64,000 bases of DNA, from contig CALDHM010000015.1 of the NCBI GenBank assembly GCA_937941455.1, forward strand, positions 1 through 64,000. Direction: 5' to 3'. The position numbers and the translations under genes are program-made. The notes under the pieces are model-generated. The model made no database searches. It was given only the letters and a program-made list of their open reading frames with translations, and had not been told where the DNA came from. Origin of the DNA: an uncultured Pirellulaceae bacterium (GTDB lineage Bacteria; Planctomycetota; Planctomycetia; Pirellulales; Pirellulaceae). Shown piece after piece: positions 8,265 through 17,756 of the stretch. The stretch's first letter is position 1, and each line of letters begins with the position of its first letter.

Positions 8265-11150
8265 TTGACCCAAGCAATTCGGATCCAGACAGGCCTGGGC
8301 CTATCGTTGTGCGCATTGGCATTAGTTGTGGGGATGACCAGTGGCTGCCATCGGGGCTACTATCGGCGGATGGCCGACGCCGAAGCGAAAAAACTGATCG
8401 ACGAAAAAAATGACGATCCACGCTGGGCGGTACCCGATGGGACAATCGCCGTGGATCCCTTGAGTCGGATGTTCGATCCGTTTTCGCTTGATCATCCCCC
8501 GTTGCCTCCCGACGATCCGACATCGCATGAATTGATGCAACGGGTCGACGGCCGCCGGGGCTATCCGCACTGGCGAGCCAACGGCGAAACCTGTTACGTC
8601 GAAAACCCAGAGTGGCTCGATTACCTGCCGCGCGATGCTCAAGGCCGCATCGTCATCAACCTCGACACGGCAGTCGAGCTATCGCAAATTCACTCCGACA
8701 CCTTGCAACGTCAAAAAGAGGAGCTCTATCTCTCGGCTCTTGACGTCACGCTCGAACGTTTCGGCTTCGATTCGCAATTGTTCGCTGGCTTCAACTCTTT
8801 TTACGGCACAACGGGTCGCTTCCGCGACGGCGGCAACACGACATTCACGAGTCAGCTGGGTGCCAATGGGGGCGGCATCAACTATCGTAAGTTAGGGATT
8901 ACCGGGGCCAACTTTGCGGTCGGCCTCGCCAACACAATTCTCTGGAATTTTTCCGGTCCCACGACGCAAACAGCCAACAGCCTGATCAATTTTTCGATCA
9001 CCCAGCCCTTGATGCGCGGCGCTGGCCGTGCGCGTGTCATGGAATCGCTGACTCAGGCCGAGCGCGATCTGCTGGGCAACGTGCGTGCTATGGAGCGCTT
9101 TCGCCAAGGATTTTATCTCGAGGTGATCACTGGCCGAATTGCTGGACCTGGACCGAGTCGGGGGGGCAATTTTTTGGCCAATCCGCCCGCGGCGACGGTG
9201 GGCGTCGGCGGTTATTTGGGTTTGTTGCAGAACCAGCAGCAAATTCGCTTCAGCGAACTGAACGTGTTGCAGCAAAGCAACTCGTTGATTCGGCTTCGCG
9301 AGTTGTTCAACGCGCAACAGATCAACTACTTGCAAGTCCAACAGGCCGAAATCAGCTTGTATGCGGCCCAGCAGGATCTGATCAACCAGCGTGTCAACTA
9401 CGAAAACGCGGTCGACCGTTTCAAGATCACGATCGGCCTTCCACCGGATCTTGATGTCGTCATCGAGGATGATTTTCTCGCGCAGTTCACATTGATCAGC
9501 GATGAGCTGCTCGAGATCCAGAACGGGCTGAATACCCTGCGATTGGAATACGGTAGTTCGGCCAGTCAAATCAATGCGGAGCTGCGCGAATTGTTGGATG
9601 TCGTCGACAACGCTCGGTTGCGCGACCCCAACAACATTCCCGACGTGCGGTTACCCGAATCGGTGCCGCAGCGTGTCCAAGATCTCCAGCCGTACTTGGA
9701 GCAGAGCCTGAAGAAGATCGCCGATATTCGCAAGGTCGTCATTCCGCAAATCAAGCAGGACTTTCAGAAACTTGAACAGGTCCGACCGCGGCGGGTGGAA
9801 TATCTCCGCAAACTGCGCTCGCAAGTCGAGTCGGGCGAAATTCCCGCCGATATCGACCCGACCGCTGTCTCGGAAGAATCGATCGTAGAAACCCCGATGC
9901 TCGAGGAGCGTTTGGCCACAGTCGAGAAGGGTTTGGACGCGATCGAGCAGCGGCTCAAAGTCGCTGCGGAAAAAGTTCAAGGGGTCGAGGAGACCGCCAA
10001 ACAACCGAATCAATTGGCGGCATTTGAAACCGTGATGGAGGAAATCATCGCGGAAATTGCCACGCAGTTGACCGGTCTTTACAACAACTTGACCGAATTA
10101 TCCCTGATTCAACTCCTCTCGCGCAGCAACTCGATCGAGCTGAAGGAGATCGACTTGCAACCGCAGGAGGCGATCGAGATCGCCCGCTGTTTCCGACTCG
10201 ACTGGATGAATGCGCGAGCGTCCTTGGTGGATAATTGGCGGAAGATTCAATTCGCCGCGAATGCCTTGGAAAGCCAGTTCGATCTGGTCCTCGATGGCAG
10301 CATCGGCAACGTCGGCGATAACCCCTTCCGCGTGCGTTACGAAAACGGATCGCTGCGGGGCGGGTTCCGATTCGATTCGCCGATCGTGCGGCTCGCCGAA
10401 CGAAATCAATACCGGACGACGCTCATCAACTATCAACGGGCTCGTCGCCGCTTTTATCTCTTCGAAGACGAGATCAAACGTAACCTGCGCCTTGTGTTGC
10501 GGACGATCAATTTGCAGAAGACCAGCTTCGAGCTGCAACGGCTTTCGCTCGAAGCCTCGATCTTGAACTTGGAGCAGTCGAACCTCGTGCTTGTGCAGCC
10601 GCCACGTTTTCAAGCGGGGGGGGCAAGAAACCAGGCCTTGGGCAACACCACGGCACGGGACTTGACGGGAGCCATCAACCAGGTGAATAACGCGCAGCGG
10701 CAATTCCTCAATGCCTGGTTGACCTATGAAATTCTCCGCATGAGTCTGGATTATGATCTGGGCACGATTCAGGTCGATCCCACGGGCCGCTGGATCGATC
10801 CGGGCAAGATCGATCGCGAGATCGGCTATCGTGTGGCCGCGATGATGGGGCTGGATACATGCTGCCTCGACATGAATTTGCCGGCGCGTTCCGCCCGACC
10901 GCAATTCGCTGCGCCTCTAGCCCCCCAGGTCGAGCAGATCGAGGCTGAGGCTCCGGCGGAACCAGACGTCGACACCGATCCGTCCATAAAGATTCCCACC
11001 AGCTCGCGCCGTTCGCCCCAGGGGGGCAGTGACGACGCGACGACGCGGCCGACCACAGCGAATTCAGCAACGAGTTCCAGCGCCAGCCGCTCGGCTGGGT
11101 CGAGTTCCCGCGAGGGTTTCAGTTTCAGCAATTTGTTCGGTCGGCGCTAA
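8265..11150 (+). CDS. TolC-family outer-membrane efflux lipoprotein with large insertion
   Basis: A 961-residue protein beginning with TTG (GGGAG 8 bases upstream). A lipoprotein signal ends in a GMTSGC lipobox with Cys28. Residues about 125-425 contain a first TolC-like repeat (VINLDTAVELSQIHSDTLQRQ; LINFSITQPLMRGAG; the helical hairpin QVQQAEISLYAAQQDLINQRVNYENAVDRF cut here into its recognisable parts). Residues about 612-850 hold the second (QPQEAIEIARCFRLDWMNAR). Between them is a roughly 190-residue charged coiled-coil insertion, and the tail (850-961) is Pro/Ser/Thr-rich. Typical members have 420-500 residues, so this one is about double. It may be the outer-membrane partner of the MacAB-like operon encoded upstream on the other strand; that pairing is inferred from proximity. 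Confidence 0.88.
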   Translation: MTQAIRIQTGLGLSLCALALVVGMTSGCHRGYYRRMADAEAKKLIDEKNDDPRWAVPDGTIAVDPLSRMFDPFSLDHPPLPPDDPTSHELMQRVDGRRGYPHWRANGETCYVENPEWLDYLPRDAQGRIVINLDTAVELSQIHSDTLQRQKEELYLSALDVTLERFGFDSQLFAGFNSFYGTTGRFRDGGNTTFTSQLGANGGGINYRKLGITGANFAVGLANTILWNFSGPTTQTANSLINFSITQPLMRGAGRARVMESLTQAERDLLGNVRAMERFRQGFYLEVITGRIAGPGPSRGGNFLANPPAATVGVGGYLGLLQNQQQIRFSELNVLQQSNSLIRLRELFNAQQINYLQVQQAEISLYAAQQDLINQRVNYENAVDRFKITIGLPPDLDVVIEDDFLAQFTLISDELLEIQNGLNTLRLEYGSSASQINAELRELLDVVDNARLRDPNNIPDVRLPESVPQRVQDLQPYLEQSLKKIADIRKVVIPQIKQDFQKLEQVRPRRVEYLRKLRSQVESGEIPADIDPTAVSEESIVETPMLEERLATVEKGLDAIEQRLKVAAEKVQGVEETAKQPNQLAAFETVMEEIIAEIATQLTGLYNNLTELSLIQLLSRSNSIELKEIDLQPQEAIEIARCFRLDWMNARASLVDNWRKIQFAANALESQFDLVLDGSIGNVGDNPFRVRYENGSLRGGFRFDSPIVRLAERNQYRTTLINYQRARRRFYLFEDEIKRNLRLVLRTINLQKTSFELQRLSLEASILNLEQSNLVLVQPPRFQAGGARNQALGNTTARDLTGAINQVNNAQRQFLNAWLTYEILRMSLDYDLGTIQVDPTGRWIDPGKIDREIGYRVAAMMGLDTCCLDMNLPARSARPQFAAPLAPQVEQIEAEAPAEPDVDTDPSIKIPTSSRRSPQGGSDDATTRPTTANSATSSSASRSAGSSSREGFSFSNLFGRR

Positions 11151-11303
11151 ATTCCTGTACCTTCGGCAGGATGGCGAGGCCTTTCGATGGCCGCGTGTTG
11201 TCTATGCCGCCTTGCTGGCTTGCCTCAATGACCAAGCATCGTCTTGACAGCGTCGCGCAGTTTCCTTTAAGACTCTAACTCGCCACCATCGCCAAGGCCG
11301 GAG

Positions 11304-11333
11304 GCTAGCGTGATTCGCTAGCAGCTACGTCCG
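11304..11333. repeat. Hairpin with short repeat CGCTAGCAGCTA
   Basis: GCTAGCG and CGCTAGC (11304-11310 and 11316-11322) form a perfect 7-bp stem with a 5-base loop. The right arm continues as CGCTAGCAGCTACGTCCG. A second copy of CGCTAGCAGCTA followed by a similar TCCG lies at 16481-16498 in another spacer. Confidence 0.5.
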
Positions 11334-11388
11334 CATCACGTCGACTGACGCTGGTCCGCTGGCGAGATTCCGAGACGGGTTCCTGCGT

Positions 11389-12366
11389 TTGCAAACTTTT
11401 CAGCCTATCAACGATTGCCACAGACGCCGCCGCCCCGCGGGCGGCGACTGGCGGATTCTATGGCCTCGAATCGGCTGGTTGAGCGTGCTCTGGCTCGTCG
11501 CCGCGATCGGCTTGGCGGGCTGTCGGCCGATCCATCACAAGAGTAAAGAGCCTGCCGCCAAAAATCCTCTCTTGGGAACCTATCGCATGGCTCCCAAGAG
11601 CGTCGCTTTGGAAGTCGCGCTTGTGCAATTCGAGTCGGCGGAGTACGACCGGATTTTGAACGAAGCCGCGCCCTATCTTGATTCTGGGCGGATCCCGCTC
11701 GAGCAGCGGCGGCGCTGGGACGCCAACGGCTTGCAAGTGGGCGTGCTGACGTCGCATATTCCAGGTTTTTTGAGAGATGCCGTTGAGGTTGGCGGAAATC
11801 ACGCTGGGGCTGGACAAGCCGTAGCAGACGCTGGCGTCGCTCCAAGCTTTGATTCGCAGCGCCGCTCGCCGATCCTATTTCATCGCCGCATGCAATTCAA
11901 AAGCGGCGAGCCGCGGCCGATCCCCGTATCGGACTACTACCCACAGGCGGCTTGGGAGGTCAAGTTGAATGATGGACGATCTCTCCGAGCCGAAAGCAAC
12001 GTCCGTGGTTGGATGTTGGTCGCTATCGATTTGGGGAGAGGTGAGACGGTCGATTTGCGCATCGTTCCCCGCATTACTCACGGCGCTGTAACGAAACGAA
12101 TCGCGGTGGCTCAACATTCGTTCATCAACGAGGAAACTCAAGCGGAAATCGATCTTAATGATCTGGCGGCTAATCTGACTCTGGCAGCGGGGGATACGCT
12201 GCTGGTATACAGTCGTGCAGAGGCCGGCGAGGTCGGCGATTTGATGTTCGGCAACGGTCAAGTGGCGGTCGGGTCCGGCGATCATGTTCCCTTCGCCCGC
12301 ATGCTGATGGTTCGCCTGATTCAGTCCCAGCACAACGACTTATTCACTCCGCCAGATTTCAAGTAA
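11389..12366 (+). CDS. Hypothetical lipoprotein
   Basis: A 325-residue protein of unknown family, starting with TTG. After a basic N-terminus, a hydrophobic helix (about 30-43) ends at GLAGC, a good lipobox, so the mature protein probably begins at the Cys near residue 45. The body has no low-complexity regions and shows a mixed alpha/beta pattern. Its C-terminal half reads like a beta-sandwich (VKLNDGRSLRAESNVRGWML, then LAAGDTLLVYSRAE). It lies about 90 bases before ruvX on the same strand, so the two may be co-transcribed without sharing a function. It is probably periplasmic and membrane-attached. Confidence 0.8.
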   Translation: MQTFQPINDCHRRRRPAGGDWRILWPRIGWLSVLWLVAAIGLAGCRPIHHKSKEPAAKNPLLGTYRMAPKSVALEVALVQFESAEYDRILNEAAPYLDSGRIPLEQRRRWDANGLQVGVLTSHIPGFLRDAVEVGGNHAGAGQAVADAGVAPSFDSQRRSPILFHRRMQFKSGEPRPIPVSDYYPQAAWEVKLNDGRSLRAESNVRGWMLVAIDLGRGETVDLRIVPRITHGAVTKRIAVAQHSFINEETQAEIDLNDLAANLTLAAGDTLLVYSRAEAGEVGDLMFGNGQVAVGSGDHVPFARMLMVRLIQSQHNDLFTPPDFK

Positions 12367-12458
12367 ACTGAAGCGGGAAATCCATCGCTCGATCGGACGG
12401 TCCGCTATCGAGTCTGGCCGTCGTCAACAGGCGTTCCAACTGCCCGCTGTCGCGTTCA

Positions 12459-12953
12459 ATGAGTCGCCCCATGGCCGAGCAACCGACCCACGAAATTCCG
12501 ACTTGCGGCCGCCTGTTGGGTGTTGATTTCGGTACCGTGCGGATTGGGTTGGCGATTTCCGATCCGTCGCAATCGATCGCCAGTCCGCTGGAGATTTATC
12601 GGCCCCGTAATCTTGACCTGGATGCCCGGTATTTTCGCGAACTTGTCGCCCGCGAACGGATCGTCGGAGTCATCGTCGGGCTGCCGATTCATCTGGATGG
12701 GCGCGATAGCCAAGTCAGCGTGGCAGCCGAAACGTTTGCGGGCTGGCTGCGCGAAGTGACGAATCTGCCCGTGACTTTGTTTGACGAACGTTTTACATCC
12801 GCTTATGCCGATGAAATCATGCGGGAAGTGGGCATGTCGCGGTCCAAGCGGAAGCAGATTCTCGACAAATTGGCGGCCCAGATACTGTTGACGAGTTATC
12901 TTGAATCGCCACGGCGATCGCCCCCCGCCTCGAAGCGAAATCTTGCCGACTGA
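12459..12953 (+). CDS. ruvX: Putative Holliday junction resolvase RuvX (YqgF)
   Basis: A 164-residue protein with the RNase-H-like YqgF fold. The first catalytic Asp sits in LLGVDFGTVRIGLA (about 20-33), the middle motif is ERIVGVIVGLPIHLDG, and the last acidic motif is LFDERFTSAYA (about 107-117). Family members process Holliday junctions or act in pre-16S rRNA 5' end maturation, and both roles have been proposed. Length and motif spacing are typical. An alternative ATG lies four codons downstream (12471). Confidence 0.95.
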   Translation: MSRPMAEQPTHEIPTCGRLLGVDFGTVRIGLAISDPSQSIASPLEIYRPRNLDLDARYFRELVARERIVGVIVGLPIHLDGRDSQVSVAAETFAGWLREVTNLPVTLFDERFTSAYADEIMREVGMSRSKRKQILDKLAAQILLTSYLESPRRSPPASKRNLAD

Positions 12954-13081
12954 GTCCCACGCGATGGACTGCGTCGATACGGCAGCGGTGTCGCAATCGG
13001 GCGTGGTCGGTAGACGTGTGCCTTGCGGGAGAGGGGCCGGGTATTTTTGTAAAAACCGGAGGCAACGTTTGTCCCTTGACG

Positions 13082-13147
13082 ATTAGCCGGAACGCACTAG
13101 CGTGCGAGTTTTTCGGCAGACCCGAGGGCTTGCGTCCTGCGGCTAGC
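13082..13147 (+). repeat. Dispersed intergenic repeat, copy B (forward)
   Basis: ATTAGCCGGAACGCACTAGCGT is followed by a pyrimidine stretch, GACCCGAGGGCTTGCGTCC and TGCGGCTAG. It lies between the convergent ends of ruvX and fliF, where a transcription terminator would be expected. Confidence 0.75.
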
Positions 13148-13193
13148 ACCCTGACGGCTGACGACCTGCGACTGACGTGTTTTGGGGAAAAAC

Positions 13194-14612
13194 CTAACTC
13201 GCCTTGCGAATCCAGTCTTGGAGTACTTGAGCGACGACGGCCGGATCATTTTGGATCAGGCGATCGATACTCTGCCGCACGGACTCGTCGGTTGGAGCAC
13301 TGGCAGGACCAGGCTGAGCGGCTGCGGATGTGGCGCGGTGGGCCGGTTTGCGACGCGTCGACAGCAGCAGAAACAGGCAGAGCAAGATTCCCGACCCAGC
13401 GGCGATGACGGCACCAGGATAACGCCCTTGCAGCGTCTGCACCCAGCCTAGTGGATTCACGCCGTGCTCGCCATTGGTCGGTGGAAGAACCTCGACGTCG
13501 ATTTCAGCACCAGGGAGCGCTGGGTTGCGGCTAGCCATGAATGCGAGGACTCGTTTCTTCAAGTCGCTTTTGAATTCCGCCAAGTTAGTGGTAACCGAAC
13601 GTGATCCCTTGCCTTGGACTGCTCGCTGGGGCAGGGATGCGGCGGGGATTTCAACGCGGATCTTCCGCTTCCAAGTAAGGTTGGCAACTTGGGACTCGGA
13701 ACTGGAACTCGTCGCTAGTGCCCGTCCGCTGGTCCCCACGATGCCTTGTGGCAACATGGCGGTGACTTGGAAACCGGCAGGCCGTTCGGCCGACGCGCGG
13801 TCCCAACCGCGGCTGGAAACCGCGACGGCAACTGCCCCATAGTCGGCACGCAAGTCCTCGGTAATGGCTTGTTCCAGTTCGCGGTCGTCGCGTAATTGCT
13901 GCGCGATCAGGTCGATCTCGGCTTGTTCGACGCTGGACTTGCCATCGTGACTGAGGGCTAGCCCCGCTTGCATGTCCACCACGACGACTTGGTCCGCCTC
14001 CAAGCCAGCGACGGCCCCGGTGGCGATGCGCCGGACGGAATGGATTTGCTCGCGCGACAATAGGGTGTGAGCTTGCGGTTGAATGGAAACGACACAAGTC
14101 ATCCGCGGACGTTGAAACGCCGTAGCGCCGCTGGTTGTGTCGATTTCGACCCAGGCCTGTTCGACGAAGGGGAGCTTGCGAATCAGGCCGCTGAGTTCTT
14201 TCTTTTTGCGATGTAGCAGGACGGCTTCCTGCTGTTGCCGGGTCATCAGCAGGTTCAATTCTGGAGTGTCATTGCCGTTGCATGCGAGGTCTTCGGGAAT
14301 CGCTCCGGCCTTGGCGATCGCCTTGAGGTATTTGTCGAGCGATTGGCGGGGGACGAGGATCGAGTCGTCGGTCACGACGAACTCGTTCAGCCCTGCCTGG
14401 CCGAGTGCCATTTGCATCCGTTGCAATTCGTCAGGACGCAGGGCTCGGCCGGCCAACAAGGGACGAAGCTCTGCTCGAGAATGCAAGATCCACCAGCCGC
14501 CCACGGCTACGAGTACTGCCACAAGAAACCAGATGAGCATTCTCTGCGGCGTGGAACATTGCTCCCAAAATTTCCGAGCATGTCGCGTGCGTTGTTGCAA
14601 CCAAACGGCCAT
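13194..14612 (-). CDS. fliF: Flagellar M-ring protein FliF-like
   Basis: A 472-residue protein with a transmembrane helix at about 27-46. A YscJ/FliF ring-building domain follows (about 50-200; LNLLMTRQQQEAVLLHRKKKEL, FVEQAWVEID and VSIQPQAHTLLSREQIHSVR are family-typical, quoted in parts). A less conserved periplasmic region leads to a second membrane helix (about 403-420). The C-terminal LIQNDPAVVAQVLQDWI resembles the FliF segment that binds FliG. It is somewhat shorter than the usual 530-560 residues, mainly in the second periplasmic domain. No other flagellar gene is in the window, consistent with the scattered flagellar genes of many planctomycetes. It follows the 178-residue gene at 14635 by 22 bases. 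Confidence 0.88.
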   Translation of the reverse strand: MAVWLQQRTRHARKFWEQCSTPQRMLIWFLVAVLVAVGGWWILHSRAELRPLLAGRALRPDELQRMQMALGQAGLNEFVVTDDSILVPRQSLDKYLKAIAKAGAIPEDLACNGNDTPELNLLMTRQQQEAVLLHRKKKELSGLIRKLPFVEQAWVEIDTTSGATAFQRPRMTCVVSIQPQAHTLLSREQIHSVRRIATGAVAGLEADQVVVVDMQAGLALSHDGKSSVEQAEIDLIAQQLRDDRELEQAITEDLRADYGAVAVAVSSRGWDRASAERPAGFQVTAMLPQGIVGTSGRALATSSSSESQVANLTWKRKIRVEIPAASLPQRAVQGKGSRSVTTNLAEFKSDLKKRVLAFMASRNPALPGAEIDVEVLPPTNGEHGVNPLGWVQTLQGRYPGAVIAAGSGILLCLFLLLSTRRKPAHRATSAAAQPGPASAPTDESVRQSIDRLIQNDPAVVAQVLQDWIRKAS

Positions 14613-14634
14613 CGTGATTCTCCTGGAGCTGCCG

Positions 14635-15171
14635 TCAGGCGGCCACCAAATCGGCTTTGGTTTTGGGGACGATCAAGATCATGGCGATGCCTCCTTGCGG
14701 ACAGTGCCAAGCCTCGACGTTTCCGCCGCATCGCTTGGCCGCTGAGAGGGCCAGCGACAAATTGGACGAAGCATCGGCTCGACGCGAAGTGTTCCAGCCA
14801 GTTTGGCTGGTCACGTCACAATTGCCAAACCGATCGGCTGACGGCCACCGCTTGTCGCAAGGCTCCGACAAGTCGCAAATCTCGAATTCCCAATGACCGG
14901 GCGTTTCGATCCCAGGCGAATCAATCAACGTGATGGCGATTTCGCTCCCTTCCCGCGCCGAATGGATGAAGTTGAACATCATCCCGCTGATGGCCGTCCG
15001 TACATCGGCGGAGATTGCCGACAAATGGACTCGATCCAGATCGAGTTCGATTCGCAGCTGCTTGCTACTGATTTCCGGATGCAGCAAGTCGATAATTCGC
15101 AAAATCAAAATATTCAAAGCATTGGCCGACGATTGAAAATACTCGCCCAACTTTTGATTCAGTAGTTGCAT
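14635..15171 (-). CDS. Degenerate histidine-kinase-like ATPase domain protein
   Basis: Start taken at the ATG at 15171 (MQLLNQKLGEYFQSSANAL); a longer upstream frame to 15342 lacks similarity to anything. The 178 residues read like a lone HATPase_c domain. An N-box-like helix (VRTAISGMMFNFIHSAREG) is followed by a beta strand where the DxGxG motif is expected (FEICDLSEP, not conserved). The end resembles the G2 region (LALSAAKRCGGNVEAWHC, then GGIAMILIVPKT). The key ATP-binding Asn and Gly residues are not clear, so nucleotide binding is uncertain. It sits just before fliF on the same strand and is probably co-transcribed. Confidence 0.7.
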   Translation of the reverse strand: MQLLNQKLGEYFQSSANALNILILRIIDLLHPEISSKQLRIELDLDRVHLSAISADVRTAISGMMFNFIHSAREGSEIAITLIDSPGIETPGHWEFEICDLSEPCDKRWPSADRFGNCDVTSQTGWNTSRRADASSNLSLALSAAKRCGGNVEAWHCPQGGIAMILIVPKTKADLVAA

Positions 15172-15664
15172 AGGATGGTCGATCCGTGTGGCAGGTTGTT
15201 GCGGGCCGCCTCGCTCGCCGATTGCGACGCAACCGCGGCTCGCCTGTGGGGGGGACTTGTAGCCGATTTCTCGACCGACTGTCAACCGAGTTTTTGCCCG
15301 GCAGGGCGGGGCAAAAGGCATCGGCACACAGCTGGACCGCAACCATGTCGACTGTCAACCGAGTTTTATGCGGAGTAGGGCGGGGGGACCGGGCGAGGCA
15401 TAATACCGAAATTCGTCTTTTTTCAAGATTTTTAGCCGAAACCCGCTAGCGTTGGGGTTTCAAAACAATTAGCCGGAACGCGTTAGCGTCCGGTTTTCAC
15501 GAGACCTGAGGGCTTGTGCCCTGCGGCTGACCGGTTTTGGCACAGAGCCTAGGCCTTGTTTTGAAACGGCAACCGGCAGCAATCGCCTTGCGGGCAAATA
15601 GTTTTCGAGAAAAGTTAGCCACCGCGAAGCCTCGTAGCGGTTCAACCGGAGAGTGCCCTCCGTG
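15172..15664. other. Repeat-rich spacer
   Basis: No gene is visible. It contains a direct repeat starting CGACTGTCAACCGAGTTTT (15276-15311 and 15349-15385), a hairpin with TTTTGCCC (15292-15299) paired to GGGCAAAA (15309-15316), a partial dispersed repeat (TAGCCGAAACCCGCTAGCGT, 15432-15451) and a full copy (15469-15540). Confidence 0.6.
15469..15540 (+). repeat. Dispersed intergenic repeat, copy C (forward)
   Basis: ATTAGCCGGAACGCGTTAGC leads to a GTCCGGTTTTC stretch, GAGACCTGAGGGCTTGTGCC and CTGCGGCTGACCGGTTTTGG. This is the best-preserved copy, and its ends are inverted (AGCCG and CGGCT). Confidence 0.8.
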
Positions 15665-16387
15665 CTACCGCACGCTGCTATCAATGAATTCCATGATCCA
15701 GCGATCGAGATCCCTCAAGGCAAGGGCCGGCAATTCATCGCCAAACGGATACTGCCGGACGGTGACGTTGAATCCACCGATATGCAGGAGCCTGAGTTGC
15801 TCGCATAGTTGCTGCTCTGGAAATTCCAAACTGTTTCGGCAGTGGGCCCAGAGCACGGAGATTCGGCGCGAACGTTTGAGATTTCCCAAGGGATTGCAGC
15901 CACGGGGCAGCGGGCCGTTGACGGACGCGACTCCAGCATACAGCTCAGGGTTCCGCATCGCCACGCGCAAGGCCATGCTGCCCCCCGAACCGTAACCGGC
16001 CAAAAAAACGCGCTGCCGATTGATTTTCACTCGCCCTGCGATTTGGGCAATCGCTTCCTCGATCCCCCGTTGCGCACGCTCGATTCCCGTCGGCTGTTGA
16101 TGCCAAAAAAAACCGTGATGCCAATTTCCCGTTGAGCCCGCTGGGGCAACCGCACAATAGTTTCGCAAACTGATGAGCGGCATGATTCGCAGCAATTGCT
16201 GGGGATCGTCACCGGCCGAATGCAGCCAGACGATCAGCGGATAGGCGTAATTCTCCTCGAAGTGCTGAGGGAGAAAAGTCTGAAACCATCGCGATGTCCC
16301 GTGCTTGGTTGTCGATTCAGCGACTTGCTGCGGTGCGGGCCACTGCGATTTGGCCGTCGCAAGCGGCGTGATTTGAATGCGATTCAT
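15665..16387 (-). CDS. Alpha/beta-hydrolase fold protein with eroded catalytic triad
   Basis: A 240-residue member of the phospholipase/carboxylesterase-like group. The oxyanion strand YPLIVWLHSAGDD (about 49-61) and the nucleophile elbow GYGSGG with Ser134 are present. The acid position in the usual HGxxD stretch reads HCRNS (Ser186), and the usual GHEIP histidine reads GDELP (Asp217), so two of the three triad residues appear replaced. It may be a non-catalytic or repurposed hydrolase. It has no obvious signal peptide and stands apart from its neighbours by long spacers. Confidence 0.82.
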   Translation of the reverse strand: MNRIQITPLATAKSQWPAPQQVAESTTKHGTSRWFQTFLPQHFEENYAYPLIVWLHSAGDDPQQLLRIMPLISLRNYCAVAPAGSTGNWHHGFFWHQQPTGIERAQRGIEEAIAQIAGRVKINRQRVFLAGYGSGGSMALRVAMRNPELYAGVASVNGPLPRGCNPLGNLKRSRRISVLWAHCRNSLEFPEQQLCEQLRLLHIGGFNVTVRQYPFGDELPALALRDLDRWIMEFIDSSVR

Positions 16388-16630
16388 GGATCAAAAATCT
16401 CGTGCGGGATCTCGAAAATTTTCGTCGCAGTCATTTTGTAATTGATGGTACTGGCCGACGTCAACGGCGGCGCGAGGGCTCGCTAGCAGCTAGATCCGGC
16501 GCGAGGCGATAAGAATCGTTTCCCTTACAGCCGTGAGATTTTTTTGCAAGAGCAAGAGTCTGGCCGCGCCGATCGGCAACAGCCGTGCACACGAATGCTG
16601 GCGACCAGCGCGGCTTTGTGAACTTGGCCT

Positions 16631-17590
16631 TTACGAAACTGCGGCTTGGACCATCAAGCCGTTCATCGTTTTGACCAATTCGCGAACAGCGTCCACACTT
16701 TTCTGGAAATCCGCTTTCTCCTGACCTGTCAGGTCGAGCTCGATAATTTTCTCAACCCCATTTTTGCCCAGGATGACTGGGACACCGACGTAGTAGCCGC
16801 CGACACCGTACTCCTTGTCGCAGTAGGCGGCACAAGGGATCAGCCGTTTTTTGTCTTTGACAATCGCCTCGACCATTTGGGCCGTGGCAGCCGCCGGAGC
16901 GTAATAGGCACTGCCGGTTTTCAGCAAACTCACGATCTCGGCACCGCCATGTCGCGCGCGATCGACAAGTTGATTGATCCGCTCGGCAGGCAAGAGTTGG
17001 CTGAGCGGTATTCCGCCGACGCTGGTGCAACTGGGCATCGGCACCATCGTGTCGCCATGTCCACCGAGGAGCATCGCCGATACGTCCTCGACGCTGCAGC
17101 CCAATTCCATCGCGATAAAGGTGCGATAGCGGGCGGTGTCCAAAACGCCGGCTTGACCCATCACGCGGTGATGAGGAAATCCTGTGGACAGTTGCGCTTG
17201 CTGGACCATGGCATCCAACGGATTGCTGACCACGATGACGATACTCTCGGGTGAGTATTTTTTCACTTGTTCGGCGACCGAGGCCACGATGCGGGCGTTG
17301 GTGGATAGCAGGTCATCGCGGCTCATGCCGGGCTTGCGCGGGATTCCGGCCGTGATCACGACGACATCGCTGTCGGCTGTGTCAGCGTAATCGCTGGTAC
17401 CCATCAGGTTGCTGTCAAACCCCATGATGGGGCCGGATTGCATAAGGTCCAGCGCTTTTCCCTTCGGCATGTCGCCCAATTGGGGGATGTCCAGCAACAC
17501 GATGTCGCCAAGTTCCATCGACGCGCACCAATGCGCAGTCGTCGCCCCTACGTTACCCGCCCCGACCACCGTAATCTTTGCCCGTCTCAT
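16631..17590 (-). CDS. mdh: Malate dehydrogenase, LDH-like type
   Basis: A 319-residue NAD-dependent enzyme of the TCA cycle (malate to oxaloacetate). The Rossmann motif [12 protein letters not shown] lies at the N-terminus. The substrate-binding loop [14 protein letters not shown] carries the Arg pair typical of malate rather than lactate specificity. NPLDAM and the catalytic His in GGHGDTMVP are present. I start at the ATG at 17590 ([10 protein letters not shown]), because the extra 15 residues of the longer frame precede the first strand of the fold. A GGAG lies 12-15 bases upstream. It is divergent from the response-regulator gene at 17757. Confidence 0.96.
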   Translation of the reverse strand: MRRAKITVVGAGNVGATTAHWCASMELGDIVLLDIPQLGDMPKGKALDLMQSGPIMGFDSNLMGTSDYADTADSDVVVITAGIPRKPGMSRDDLLSTNARIVASVAEQVKKYSPESIVIVVSNPLDAMVQQAQLSTGFPHHRVMGQAGVLDTARYRTFIAMELGCSVEDVSAMLLGGHGDTMVPMPSCTSVGGIPLSQLLPAERINQLVDRARHGGAEIVSLLKTGSAYYAPAAATAQMVEAIVKDKKRLIPCAAYCDKEYGVGGYYVGVPVILGKNGVEKIIELDLTGQEKADFQKSVDAVRELVKTMNGLMVQAAVS

Positions 17591-17756
17591 GGTAATGATT
17601 CTCCGCAGTTGATGTAGTTCAATGGATGGGCCCATTTTCGCGAACTCTACGGCCAGTTCAAGGTCGGGAATCGCCAGTCGCGGCAGACAAAATCGTCACG
17701 GCGGTTGCTCTCCGGGAAAACGCCCCCGATAACCCATTTCCAAGGCATGGGGTATC

